From a virus: a DNA stretch of 40,237 bases. This document shows, piece by piece, positions 13,839 through 22,334 of the stretch. Both the position numbers and the translations under genes were made by a program. The notes beneath the pieces were generated by a model. The model had not been told where the DNA came from. It made no database searches and saw only the letters and a program-made list of their open reading frames with translations. The stretch lies in IMG/VR virus record IMGVR_UViG_3300015360_000087, positions 1-40,237 of that record, one strand, 5' to 3'. How positions within the stretch are numbered: the first letter of the stretch is position 1; each line of letters begins with the position of its first letter.

Positions 13839-14379
13839 AGTATACTCAGGGTGGATTGAAAGAGAACTGGGCGACATAATAGTGCGCACCGACCATTTTA
13901 AAAATATGGGTGATTATGGCGAGCTGGATTGGCCGCTGTCAACAACCATGGTTTACAAAGAGGATGCAGAAAATATTGCATCAGGCCTTGGCCGCCAGTT
14001 CTCAGGTGAAACTAAATGCGCATTAGCCGCCATTGACGCTAAACTTGAAATGACTACAGCAATTCTTGATAAATTCTTTTTGAGCTTGCATTGTATAGGT
14101 CATGTAATCTGTTCTGGTGTTAGTGCTACGGATATGGAAGATAACAATGATATAGCTTTAGTTGAAACTAGCTGCTTGTTGTTTGCAGCCGTGGCCTGCC
14201 ACCACTACTTTAATCTAGACCATCTCACTCCGTTCATGGCCACAGAAATAGCATGGGCACTATATGATAGGGCTGAAATTGAGTTAAAAGATGGGAAAAA
14301 GTATACGAGTGATCAGTATGTAGATTTGTGTGGAGATATACTAGAAAGCTTAAAGTTTAAAGAAATCAATCTTCATTAA
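13819..14379 (+). CDS. hypothetical all-alpha protein
   Basis: This 186-aa protein overlaps the polymerase end by 20 bases. It is acidic and mostly helical, with His/Cys-rich segments (SLHCIGHVICSG, AVACHHYFNLDH) and no recognised catalytic motif. It is the last gene of the rightward arm, and its 3' end overlaps the convergent nuclease gene by 14 bases. The position suggests a replication accessory or a nucleotide-metabolism role; this is inference only. Confidence 0.6.
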   Translation: MKQKLIEVYSGWIERELGDIIVRTDHFKNMGDYGELDWPLSTTMVYKEDAENIASGLGRQFSGETKCALAAIDAKLEMTTAILDKFFLSLHCIGHVICSGVSATDMEDNNDIALVETSCLLFAAVACHHYFNLDHLTPFMATEIAWALYDRAEIELKDGKKYTSDQYVDLCGDILESLKFKEINLH

Positions 14380-14722
14380 CTAAATTCATGGCTACAACTA
14401 ATGTTTGGATGTATTCCTCAGTAATCATTTTCGGTGTAAGGCGAAATACTCTCCAGCCCTGTGCTACAGCCATGTTAAACTTTTCACAATCTTTCTCATA
14501 ACCAATGGGATTAACATGGCGGCCACCACTCCATGTACCACCGTCTACCTCAAATGCAATTTTAGCGTCTGGGTAAGCAATGTCAAATCGCCAGCGCCGT
14601 TGCTTCTCGCCGTCTTCAGGCAGGTGAAATCGGTATTCTCGTTCTGGTTGAGTGCCATCAGAATAGTGTATAAGTAAGGCTACTAACATGTCTTCATATT
14701 TACGAGGATTGCTTATTTTCAA
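14366..14722 (-). CDS. PD-(D/E)xK endonuclease (DUF559/Vsr-like)
   Basis: The 118-aa protein holds the core of a very-short-patch-repair-like nuclease: RFDIAYPDAKIAFEVDGG (Asp47, Glu58, Asp60), then GYEKDCEKFN and GWRVFRLTP, the usual order in small phage and bacterial PD-(D/E)xK enzymes. It should nick or cut DNA; a Holliday-junction or packaging-linked role is possible. The start is TTG with GAGGG six bases upstream, inside the end of TerS; ATG at 14689 is the alternative but loses part of the N-terminus. It is the last leftward gene. Confidence 0.7.
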   Translation of the reverse strand: MKISNPRKYEDMLVALLIHYSDGTQPEREYRFHLPEDGEKQRRWRFDIAYPDAKIAFEVDGGTWSGGRHVNPIGYEKDCEKFNMAVAQGWRVFRLTPKMITEEYIQTLVVAMNLVNED

Positions 14723-15284
14723 GTTGTTCCCTCACAAGTTCACCTTCTATAGTTCTGTAGCTAACAATGTTAACGGTAGGCATAACAATAGTACGTTCGT
14801 TTACAGAGTCTTTAAGTTCTGGCACTAACTTTGGCGCAATGCGAGTAAGCATAAACTCTAATGCCTTAAGCCGAACTTTCGCAGAGTCACGCTTGTCTTT
14901 AATCTTATATGACAACATACGCATTTTAGCATCGGCTTCTTTGAGAGATAGGCCGTCAACTGATTCAGCCTGTTCTGATAGCTCAACTTCTAGCTCACCC
15001 CACTTACTGTCTAGATCACGTATCTCTTTTGACAGATCATTCATCTCATCCATCATCTTAAAGATAAGTGTTTGGTAGGCCTCATCGACAGCCTTCTTAA
15101 AATCAGGATATTTCTTTTTCCAGCGGTAAAGGGATTTTTCAATAGGTACAATGGTGCTGTATTCACGGCATACTTCAGCTAGTGTCATACCACCTTCAAT
15201 CTTATCTGTAATGAAATCTTGAAGTTTAATGCTGTACTTGGGCTGAAACAAAACTTCTTTAGTTTCTTTTTTGATTTTTGTCAT
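14700..15284 (-). CDS. terminase small subunit
   Basis: The ATG at 15284 (GTG at 15287 also in frame) begins a 194-aa protein. Its N-terminus is HTH-like (IEGGMTLAEVCREYS, then SLYRWKKKYPDFKKAVDEAY), typical of small terminase subunits that recognise the packaging site. A long coiled coil follows (about residues 75-145, MDEMNDLSKEIRDLD onwards) for ring assembly, then a short C-terminal segment that may bind TerL. As in T7, it lies after the tail fibre and a small lysis-like gene. TerL, however, is at the opposite end of the leftward arm instead of adjacent. Confidence 0.7.
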   Translation of the reverse strand: MTKIKKETKEVLFQPKYSIKLQDFITDKIEGGMTLAEVCREYSTIVPIEKSLYRWKKKYPDFKKAVDEAYQTLIFKMMDEMNDLSKEIRDLDSKWGELEVELSEQAESVDGLSLKEADAKMRMLSYKIKDKRDSAKVRLKALEFMLTRIAPKLVPELKDSVNERTIVMPTVNIVSYRTIEGELVREQLENKQSS

Positions 15285-15504
15285 CACGATTAGCCTGTAG
15301 TTGCATATGAATTAGCATATCAATTTTGGCCTCAAGACGTACAGCTGTGTCTTTAAGGTTTGTCTGTTCTGCTTTTGTAACCTTATCCATATCTTCAATC
15401 TTTTCTTTGATCTGTGAGTACATAGTACGTATTCTCCACTCTACTAAAACAGTCCAACACCCAACAATGGTAATAATAGTTATAAGATTATCTAGGTTAT
15501 TCAT
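15259..15504 (-). CDS. small membrane protein with coiled coil (holin or i-spanin candidate)
   Basis: The ATG at 15504 lies inside the stop of the upstream gene (ATGAATAA), giving 81 aa. One N-terminal membrane helix (LITIITIVGCWTVLVEW) is followed by a charged coiled coil (YSQIKEKIEDMDKVTK, LKDTAVRLEAKIDML). In T7 the gene just before TerS is the class II holin gp17.5 and the spanin gp18.5 follows it; this topology fits an inner-membrane spanin or a pinholin-like protein. It overlaps TerS by about 26 bases. An upstream in-frame ATG at 15534 has a GGTGG site and is an alternative. Confidence 0.5.
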   Translation of the reverse strand: MNNLDNLITIITIVGCWTVLVEWRIRTMYSQIKEKIEDMDKVTKAEQTNLKDTAVRLEAKIDMLIHMQLQANRDDKNQKRN

Positions 15505-15904
15505 CTTTAGGTTGCTCGTTCTTATTGATTTCATTTAACAAACCACCTAATCTAGCATACACCTTTGCAATAAAAACTGCAAATTCTTCACCGTAGGTTT
15601 CTTTGTATTTGTCTCTATACAACTGATAGTATTTAGCATAGGCATCAATAAGTTGTAGCTGATAATCTACTACTACAGGCATTTGGCAGCCGACAGCAAT
15701 ACTATCAACTTGCGTCCCTAATGTCCCAACTGGAATCATTCGATCACTGTCTGGGCCGTACTTAGCAAAAGCAGCCCTGTCGGCACCATGCAGCCTTAAT
15801 TTACACTCTGTTACTGTAAATTGTAAACATATCTTTGTAGGGCTGACGACGCATCCTTTGAAAAATTCCGGATAGTTTGCAATAGATACTGGATATCGAA
15901 TCAT
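15497..15904 (-). CDS. hypothetical virion- or lysis-associated protein
   Basis: This 135-aa protein overlaps the tail fibre stop (ATGA). The N-terminal half looks beta-rich (VCLQFTVTECKLRLHG in part); the C-terminal half has Tyr-rich helices (DAYAKYYQLYRDKYKETYGEEF). Its position directly after the tail fibre suggests a fibre chaperone or tail component, but no family is recognised. Confidence 0.55.
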   Translation of the reverse strand: MIRYPVSIANYPEFFKGCVVSPTKICLQFTVTECKLRLHGADRAAFAKYGPDSDRMIPVGTLGTQVDSIAVGCQMPVVVDYQLQLIDAYAKYYQLYRDKYKETYGEEFAVFIAKVYARLGGLLNEINKNEQPKDE

Positions 15905-17811
15905 TGGTAATGCGCCGTAATTATAATTATGCCACCTGCACCAGCACCGCCATTGTAATTAGTACCTGTTCCTGCGCTACCGCCAGCACCCACTGTATAC
16001 GAGTAGCTAGCACTTGGCGTTTCAACTGTAGTTTCCAAATAAGCGCCTGCGCTACCGCCAGATCCAGTAACGTAACTTGCATTGGAAGCTGTGCCAGCAC
16101 CAGCACCACCTGAACCATATGCAACACCTGCTGCACCAGAAGAAGATAGAGAACTGCCACCACCGCCACCAAATGCACTTGCACCACCAGAGCCACCAGC
16201 CCATTGTCCAATAGTGCCAGAGCCATTATTTTGAACACCACCACTACCAGAGCCGCCTTGTATACCAATAAGAACCGCCGCACCTGTAATGCTACCAGAC
16301 GTAGTACCACCAGCAGGGACAGTATAATTAAATGTGACAGAAACTTTACCGCCACCAGCAATACCGGAACCAAAGTTTGTATCACCGCCTACTGTTGATG
16401 TTGTAACAATAGTTCCACCAACCGAGTTTCCTTGACCTCCAGCACCAGCACCAACCATCCTCACGCGCAACCAGAGTGCGCCAGTAGGTGTAGTATATGT
16501 ACCAGTCCCGGAAGTATAGACTGTGGTAACTGGGGTTTTTTGTCTACCCCATGCACCAGTTAAGCCTAGTGGCACTTGGTTGACATCATTTGGGACTTTA
16601 GCTAGCCAGCCGTGTTTAGTTGTAGATGCATTATTCGTAGTGATATCTGATGTGGAAATGGTGGCATCTGTTGCGGCAAGTGCTATACCTGTTGCTTTAG
16701 TATAACTAGTACATCTCCAATTACCAGAGCCTTCACTTACCATGTTAGCAACATCACCTGTTGCAGTTGTAATATCAGCAGCAGTCGGCAGGATTAAACT
16801 TGTGGCGTGATGTGTTAAAAGCAGAGCACCTGAAAATCTTACAATTCTTTGTGTGCCAGCTACAACAGTGCCAAACCCTGTAATTGTAGTAGTGCCTGTT
16901 ACAACAACGTAATTGCCTGTCGCTGCCCCAATATCTGTTGAAGTAGCAGAAGCAATATCAGAACCCTTGGCATGATTAACTGCGGCGCTGAAAGTAATCA
17001 ATCCTGAATATGTTGGACTGCCAGCAATTGTTCCAGACACAGTAATGCCACTAAATGTGCCACCAGTCATAGTGCCACTAAATGTGGCATTTGCCACAGT
17101 AATGCCACTAAATGTGCCACCAGTCACAGTTTTACCTGTAAATGTCATAGCTGTTGGCAAAGCCCAAGTTGGGTTGGCAGACACACCATCACCATTTGTA
17201 ACAGTGATTTCATTAGCCGTACCAGTCATAGTTCTTACTAGAGCTGTATTACCAGACACCGACTGAACTAATATACCTGTTCCAGTACCGAAAGAGTATG
17301 CACCAATCGCTGAAAGATTAACAAACTCCCAACCAGTAGCCGCAACATTTATTCGTATAGTATAGCCAGCCAGTGGTGTACCTATGATGGTTGGGCTGAC
17401 GGTAGATATAGATGGGTCAAATTTAATAGAGCGATCAAGGGCCTCAACTTGTTGTTGACAGATCATAGTAAGCCTATCTAGAGCTGTTTCATGGTCTTCG
17501 GCAGGAAACGTATCATAAGGCGTGTAGTCAGTCTCTTGTTTCAAAGCCATATTACGTCGAATAACAATCTGCGAGCCAGCAGGCGCGTCTGTCGCAGGGT
17601 CTACAAGTGTTACATTGCCTCCTGCTTCTTCCCCAACTCCTGAAACAGTATAGTCAGTAGTTAGAATAAGATCAGTAATGACACCTGTAGCTGTTATTCG
17701 TTTCTGAACTATCAGGTCAGTTTGTGCCAACACCTTGAATGTATAGGCTAAAACAGTAGTAACGCCGTTACCGTTGTAAGTTACTTTGTTAGTTTCGCTG
17801 CTAACAGTCAT
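15901..17811 (-). CDS. tail fibre protein, T7-type N-terminus and Gly-rich tip
   Basis: Residues 1-120 of this 636-aa protein (TYNGNGVTTVLAYTFKV, GNVTLVDPATDAPAGS, FPAEDHETALDRLTM) match the virion-binding N-terminal domain common to T7-like tail fibres and tailspikes. The middle is Thr/Ser/Gly-rich with short repeats of TFSGI/TMTGGTFSG type (DNA repeats around 17041-17125). The C-terminal 200 residues are glycine-rich (GGSGGASAFGGGGGSS, YGSGGAGAG), like the polyglycine adhesin tips of phage receptor-binding proteins. It ends with a hydrophobic strand (GGIIIITAHY). It should recognise the host receptor. It lies 12 bases after the large internal virion gene. Confidence 0.85.
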   Translation of the reverse strand: MTVSSETNKVTYNGNGVTTVLAYTFKVLAQTDLIVQKRITATGVITDLILTTDYTVSGVGEEAGGNVTLVDPATDAPAGSQIVIRRNMALKQETDYTPYDTFPAEDHETALDRLTMICQQQVEALDRSIKFDPSISTVSPTIIGTPLAGYTIRINVAATGWEFVNLSAIGAYSFGTGTGILVQSVSGNTALVRTMTGTANEITVTNGDGVSANPTWALPTAMTFTGKTVTGGTFSGITVANATFSGTMTGGTFSGITVSGTIAGSPTYSGLITFSAAVNHAKGSDIASATSTDIGAATGNYVVVTGTTTITGFGTVVAGTQRIVRFSGALLLTHHATSLILPTAADITTATGDVANMVSEGSGNWRCTSYTKATGIALAATDATISTSDITTNNASTTKHGWLAKVPNDVNQVPLGLTGAWGRQKTPVTTVYTSGTGTYTTPTGALWLRVRMVGAGAGGQGNSVGGTIVTTSTVGGDTNFGSGIAGGGKVSVTFNYTVPAGGTTSGSITGAAVLIGIQGGSGSGGVQNNGSGTIGQWAGGSGGASAFGGGGGSSLSSSGAAGVAYGSGGAGAGTASNASYVTGSGGSAGAYLETTVETPSASYSYTVGAGGSAGTGTNYNGGAGAGGIIIITAHYQ

Positions 17812-17823
17812 TTAATATTACCT

Positions 17824-20800
17824 CTATTTAAAATTATTCCTAATACCTTTCTTAAGCCACCATATATTTTGATATGGAATCAGCAACTTAAGTTGGTTCC
17901 ACGTCTTTGCGTCTATAGGTTTTCCTGCCATTTTACTTACTATAGCACGATAGATCGGATTAATGATAGAGGCACTAGGGCCAAGAATATAATCAGTTGG
18001 CTCATTTATCCATGCCTGCCCGCCAAACTGCTCCTTGGAAGAAATGGCTCGCTGGACCTGAAATGCTGGATCCAACAGCATACTTCCCACCCCTGATTTG
18101 TCTAGGCCTCTAATTAGCCACTCTTTAGCTGTATAGTCTGATATACGACCTGCCGCCTTATCTTGCAGAAGCTGAACTACCATACCAGCCATTGTCATAA
18201 AAACAATACCTTGAATGGCCTGACTATCATGGCGGCTGAGAGCAGATATAGTTATCTTATTAATGGCGGCAAAAGAGAAGCCTTTGCCTAATGCCATTGA
18301 TTTACGCATTTCACTTCGTTGAAAGAAACGCGGCATGTCTAGTACCTCTGTAATGATAGGTGATTTATGTACCTCTACACGTATAGCATTGTTAAATATA
18401 TCCGCAGCCTGTCTGTCTGACCACATATGGGAGTTCGAAATATGCGTACCTCGAACTTCTACACCGTACTTTTCTTGCATCTTCAAGATGGCCTTAGCTG
18501 CATCTTCATCAATACCTATTTCTTTTAAGTATGACACTCCTCTAGGGGTTGGATTGCGAGCATAGCTTAATATATTATACTCTGCCAGACGGTGACTTGC
18601 TCTCTGCCAGATTTGATTCCACGCAGTCATGCCAGTAACCTTCATCGACAGATTGCCGCCTATTTGACCAACACGCTCTATTGGCCCTGTGCCGTGTGGG
18701 GTCAGATCAGGGTTCATCATAAAGGCTTGAAGATCATCTATTTCATTTTGTATAGCAGTTAAAGCATTGCGATAATCTTGTTGTTTTAACTTGCTAGTAC
18801 GAGTAACGAATTGCTTAACGCCACTTAGCCATCCATGCATAACAGTACGCGGCAAGCCATTTTTTATCACACTGGCCAAAGGGTCGCCTACAGCAGAAAT
18901 CACAATAGATCCATACAGTCTTATTACATTGTATTGATTGATACTACGCCAAAACCCATCTGCTACTGTTCGTTTTTTAAATTGACCAAGACTAATTGCT
19001 GCAATATCATTAAAAAGTGCTTCAGACTTTATTGCCTGCCTGCTTAACTTTTTAATCATTGCAAGTTTTTTTTCTTTAGTTATAAAAGAGGCCCGTTCAG
19101 ATTTAGGCATAGCTTTAATTTGTTCTTTTGTAGCCTCTTTGACGTCGCGTATTTTCATAATCTGCATATTGTATGTGTCTCTAATTCTCAGCCTTACGTC
19201 TTGCAAAGACGTAGCACCTAAATCATCTAACATTTTCTTATAGTTGATAGCACGACTAGCACTGGCCAGATACATATGCATAACCTTATTAAAATCTTTT
19301 ACCAAGTATGGCTTCATAATCTCATAGGCGGCATTATTCATAATGACTTTACGAGGCTGTTTAGAGTCAGTTCCTTTCGTAAATGAAAGCCTGTCAATGT
19401 CACCTAAGGCCAGATTCTTATCACCCATTTGTAAAATATTGTCAACAGACTCAGAGGCTAATTGACGGGCTTCTAGTATATCTATATTGCCTTCGACTTT
19501 AACTGAGACAAGCTTTTCTCCATCCCTAGGTTGCCAGTCAATCTGTTTAGTATTAGTATCGTATATTGCATTTGCGTTTTTCTTCTTGCCTGTATCATCA
19601 GTATAACTGACAACAGCACGCCGCATTCTTACATATATTTTTACTAAAGCATTTTCTGCCCCAATTCTATCTGCCAAGATAGCCTTCATGTCATAAACTA
19701 TCTTGAACCAGTTTTTAAAAGGTGCTTGGTCTTTGTCTATAAGGCCTACATTCTGCATGTCTTTATATACTTTGTCTACTACATTGCGTGAGTATTTAGC
19801 CATGTTCTCTACTTCACGTATAGAGTGCCTATCACCATCATTCATTGCATCCATCACATACTCATTAAATTTTTTATACCGCACACCCTCAGCATAAGTT
19901 CGTTGTACCTGTGCAGTCATATCATTTGGATCAACCTTTAGATATCGTAGATATGCGTCCCTCATATCTTTATTAAAATCTAGTCCAACCAACATATCCG
20001 CTTGCATACGTGACTCTAATGAAATAGGTGCTGTAACTTGGCGGCCGGCACTGTCCTCAAGTCCTATATGCATATAGCCAACACGAGTAGTAAAATCACG
20101 AACAATAGGGCTAGCATCAACTAAGCCCTCTATGCTGACATTGCTTACATGTGGAATAGTCATATATTTTACAACCCAAGTCGGCAATCCTTTAATACGT
20201 GCGTCATAAGTCACATAGCCCGCATTTGCATTTTGTGTATTAACATCTAGCAATTTAGCATCTATTCCACTAGGTGCAAGAGCCTCTGCTAGTTCTTCTT
20301 CACTGACCATATTTACTTCATTTGGATTAATTGGATCTTTAATTTCACTACCATCAGCCATCACATTATCACTAGCTGCTATTCGTTCTTCCATAGATAC
20401 ATAACTATCTGGATCTTTTCGGGCTGCCAACTCTTTAGAAGTTGGTGGTGGCGTATGTTCATTTGTAATATCAAGTATGGCTTTAACTTCTATCATTGAT
20501 TGTTTGCGCGCAACAAGGCTTGAAGCTGCATCATCTGCGGCCTCTTGTTCAGTAGAATACAGCTTTTTCAGAGCATCTACTGTGCCACCTTTATAGGATG
20601 CATCTGCGGCCTCTTGTTCAGCAGAATACAGCTTTTTCAGAGCATCTACTGTGCCACCTTTATACGATGCATCTGCGGCCTCTTGTTCAGCAGAATACAG
20701 CTTTTTCAGAGCATCTACTGTACCACCTTTACCTTTATATTTAGATGCATCTGCGGCCTCTTGTTCATGTGCAAGCTCACGTTTCAATTCTGCTATCCGT

Positions 20801-21921
20801 TCTTCACGTGCAGCTGTTGCCTTTTGTTCATGTGTAGCAGAATATGGAGATGCATTATCTATTGCGCTATTTCTATAGTTAGGTGCAGCTGCATCACTTA
20901 CAGTATCAGCCTCGCGCTTCAACATTACCGACAGTTTTTCACGTGCAGTAGGGTCGGCAACTGCATCATCTGCCACTGATTGTTTTTGTGTAGCAGGGTT
21001 GGCAACTGCATCATCTGCGGCCTTTTGTTCATGTGCAAGTTCACGTTTCAACATTGCTATCCGTTCTTCACGTGCAAACGCGCCGGCACCTGCATCATCT
21101 GCTGCCGTTTTATATGAATCTGGATCATCTATTGTTCTATCTTTATAGCTAGGTGCAGCTTTGTCGGCAACTGCATCATCTGCTGCCGTTTTATATGAAG
21201 CTGGATCATCTATTGTTCTATCTTTATAGCTAGGTGCAGCTTTGGTGGCAACTGCATCATCTGCAAGTCTGCTCTCTGTTTTTGATAGTAGGCGCCCAGC
21301 TATCCCGCCAAATGCAGCTCCTACAATTCCTGCTGCTGCAATAGAAATAGCACCTTCTGCGGCAGTACGTTCTGGGTTGCCTGCCTGCAATATTGTTTCA
21401 GATACAGCAACTGCGCCTGCCGACATTGCGCCTGCCTGAATAGCAGTTCTAGCAGTGCTGACAGTTTTGGCCATTCTAGCAATCTTAACAGTACCTACTC
21501 CGGGAATAGCCAACATAGGATCAATTCCGCCCCATGCCATAGCAGACCAAAAAGCTGTTGATGGTGCACGTGCCGCAAGCTGGCCGTATTCTTCATCTTC
21601 ATTAAATTGCTTCATGCCAGCTTGAATTTCTTCTTCATTATCTGAGTTTACAAAATACTCTGGCTTGGATATATATTTAGTGCCCTCTAGTCGCGTAGCA
21701 ACATTAAAATCAGGATCAGTCTTAGTCCAGTCACCAATGCCATTATGAAATGCAGAAATATACCATGCATTGTTCTCGGCAGTGCGCTTCTGTAACAACG
21801 CACCTTCTTGAACAGATAAATCTTTAGGTTCGTCATATGCGGGCAGCTGGTCAGGTGCACCTTGATCGTGCTCTAATTGATTTAGGTTTTTTTGCTCGTC
21901 TTCTGGATTATATAGACCCAT
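17824..21921 (-). CDS. internal virion protein, T7 gp16-like, with internal repeats
   Basis: At 1365 aa this is the largest gene, in the gp16 position before the tail fibre. T7 gp16 (1318 aa) is ejected and forms part of the DNA-transfer channel. The N-terminus is polar; around residues 130-220 are hydrophobic, Ala/Gly-rich segments (AISIAAAGIVGAAFGG). Residues about 220-500 are filled with repeats: ADDAVADKAAPSYKDRTIDD units (27 aa) and YKGGTVDALKKLYSAEQEA units (23 aa), rich in Ala, Lys and Asp. The C-terminal 850 residues are non-repetitive and helical. No transglycosylase motif is apparent, so wall degradation may depend on the neighbouring M15 peptidase. Confidence 0.8.
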   Translation of the reverse strand: MGLYNPEDEQKNLNQLEHDQGAPDQLPAYDEPKDLSVQEGALLQKRTAENNAWYISAFHNGIGDWTKTDPDFNVATRLEGTKYISKPEYFVNSDNEEEIQAGMKQFNEDEEYGQLAARAPSTAFWSAMAWGGIDPMLAIPGVGTVKIARMAKTVSTARTAIQAGAMSAGAVAVSETILQAGNPERTAAEGAISIAAAGIVGAAFGGIAGRLLSKTESRLADDAVATKAAPSYKDRTIDDPASYKTAADDAVADKAAPSYKDRTIDDPDSYKTAADDAGAGAFAREERIAMLKRELAHEQKAADDAVANPATQKQSVADDAVADPTAREKLSVMLKREADTVSDAAAPNYRNSAIDNASPYSATHEQKATAAREERIAELKRELAHEQEAADASKYKGKGGTVDALKKLYSAEQEAADASYKGGTVDALKKLYSAEQEAADASYKGGTVDALKKLYSTEQEAADDAASSLVARKQSMIEVKAILDITNEHTPPPTSKELAARKDPDSYVSMEERIAASDNVMADGSEIKDPINPNEVNMVSEEELAEALAPSGIDAKLLDVNTQNANAGYVTYDARIKGLPTWVVKYMTIPHVSNVSIEGLVDASPIVRDFTTRVGYMHIGLEDSAGRQVTAPISLESRMQADMLVGLDFNKDMRDAYLRYLKVDPNDMTAQVQRTYAEGVRYKKFNEYVMDAMNDGDRHSIREVENMAKYSRNVVDKVYKDMQNVGLIDKDQAPFKNWFKIVYDMKAILADRIGAENALVKIYVRMRRAVVSYTDDTGKKKNANAIYDTNTKQIDWQPRDGEKLVSVKVEGNIDILEARQLASESVDNILQMGDKNLALGDIDRLSFTKGTDSKQPRKVIMNNAAYEIMKPYLVKDFNKVMHMYLASASRAINYKKMLDDLGATSLQDVRLRIRDTYNMQIMKIRDVKEATKEQIKAMPKSERASFITKEKKLAMIKKLSRQAIKSEALFNDIAAISLGQFKKRTVADGFWRSINQYNVIRLYGSIVISAVGDPLASVIKNGLPRTVMHGWLSGVKQFVTRTSKLKQQDYRNALTAIQNEIDDLQAFMMNPDLTPHGTGPIERVGQIGGNLSMKVTGMTAWNQIWQRASHRLAEYNILSYARNPTPRGVSYLKEIGIDEDAAKAILKMQEKYGVEVRGTHISNSHMWSDRQAADIFNNAIRVEVHKSPIITEVLDMPRFFQRSEMRKSMALGKGFSFAAINKITISALSRHDSQAIQGIVFMTMAGMVVQLLQDKAAGRISDYTAKEWLIRGLDKSGVGSMLLDPAFQVQRAISSKEQFGGQAWINEPTDYILGPSASIINPIYRAIVSKMAGKPIDAKTWNQLKLLIPYQNIWWLKKGIRNNFK
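20533..20766. repeat. 69-bp tandem repeats inside internal virion gene
   Basis: The anchor ATCTGCGGCCTCTTGTTC occurs at 20533, 20602, 20671 and 20749, giving spacings of 69, 69 and 78 bases. The copies are nearly identical and encode a 23-aa unit with the core GTVDALKKLYSAEQEA. The in-frame length and low divergence indicate recent expansion. Confidence 0.9.
21092..21264. repeat. 81-bp tandem repeats inside internal virion gene
   Basis: GCATCATCTGC anchors fall at 21092, 21173 and 21254, exactly 81 bases apart, encoding a 27-aa unit with APSYKDRTIDDP. The two full copies are almost identical. Scattered shorter relatives (GCATCATCTGC) recur down to about 20950. Confidence 0.9.
21271..21362. 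repeat. source copy of the 92-bp segment also found at 1476-1567
   Basis: The reverse complement matches 1476-1567 at about 83 of 92 bases. Here it encodes a hydrophobic segment of the internal virion protein just before its repeat block. Confidence 0.85.
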
Positions 21922-21923
21922 GT

Positions 21924-22334
21924 CTATCTCCTCAGTTCTACGTGCGCTACGTCAACAAAGTATTTAGTGCGACCAGCCAAATAGTCTACAAATCGTTGGT
22001 ATGGACTAGCCCACGTACCGCCCCAACGCAAGCCCGGATTAGATGCCTTCATACTTTCTACAACCTTGCCTTGGGCAATCCAATAAGCATGACTTAGTGG
22101 AACATTCCACATGTATCTTTTATCAACAATATCAGCAGCCATACCTGTTAAGTGATATGAGTTCATAGTGTGACTATATCCAAGACGTACCTTTTCACGT
22201 TGTTGTGATACAGTGCGCCTGCCTTCTGCGACAATAGGCTGGAACCCTTGAGCCTCTAGCTGTTTTAACACCTCTAGTACAATTGGCTTAAAGCGCGGTT
22301 CTAATGAATTAAATGCAGCATTAATTGTTGGCAT
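21924..22334 (-). CDS. M15-family peptidoglycan peptidase (endolysin)
   Basis: The ATG at 22334 has GAGAAGGG 9 bases upstream and is preferred to the GTG at 22343. The 136-aa protein has the M15 (VanY/L-Ala-D-Glu endopeptidase) pattern: EGRRTVSQQ, SYHLTGMAADIVD (zinc ligands His61 and Asp68) and DVAHVEL (His131). It should cut the peptide stems of peptidoglycan. It has no signal peptide. It sits between two internal virion genes rather than in a lysis cassette, so it could be either the endolysin or a virion-associated enzyme used during entry. It overlaps the previous gene by 14 bases. Confidence 0.75.
   Translation of the reverse strand: MPTINAAFNSLEPRFKPIVLEVLKQLEAQGFQPIVAEGRRTVSQQREKVRLGYSHTMNSYHLTGMAADIVDKRYMWNVPLSHAYWIAQGKVVESMKASNPGLRWGGTWASPYQRFVDYLAGRTKYFVDVAHVELRR

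Noticed and set aside
14366-14379. Bidirectional terminator at the convergent gene ends
   Set aside because: The genes overlap by 14 bases, and I see no GC-rich hairpin with a U-tract in either direction.
15927-16385. Val/Leu-rich minus-strand frame of 152 codons
   Set aside because: It is a shadow frame of the glycine-rich tail fibre tip; GGN codons read in another frame give Val and Leu.
20545-20979. Plus-strand frame of 144 codons rich in Cys, Phe and Ile
   Set aside because: It is the antisense of the tandem repeats in the internal virion gene, and its own repeats follow from that.
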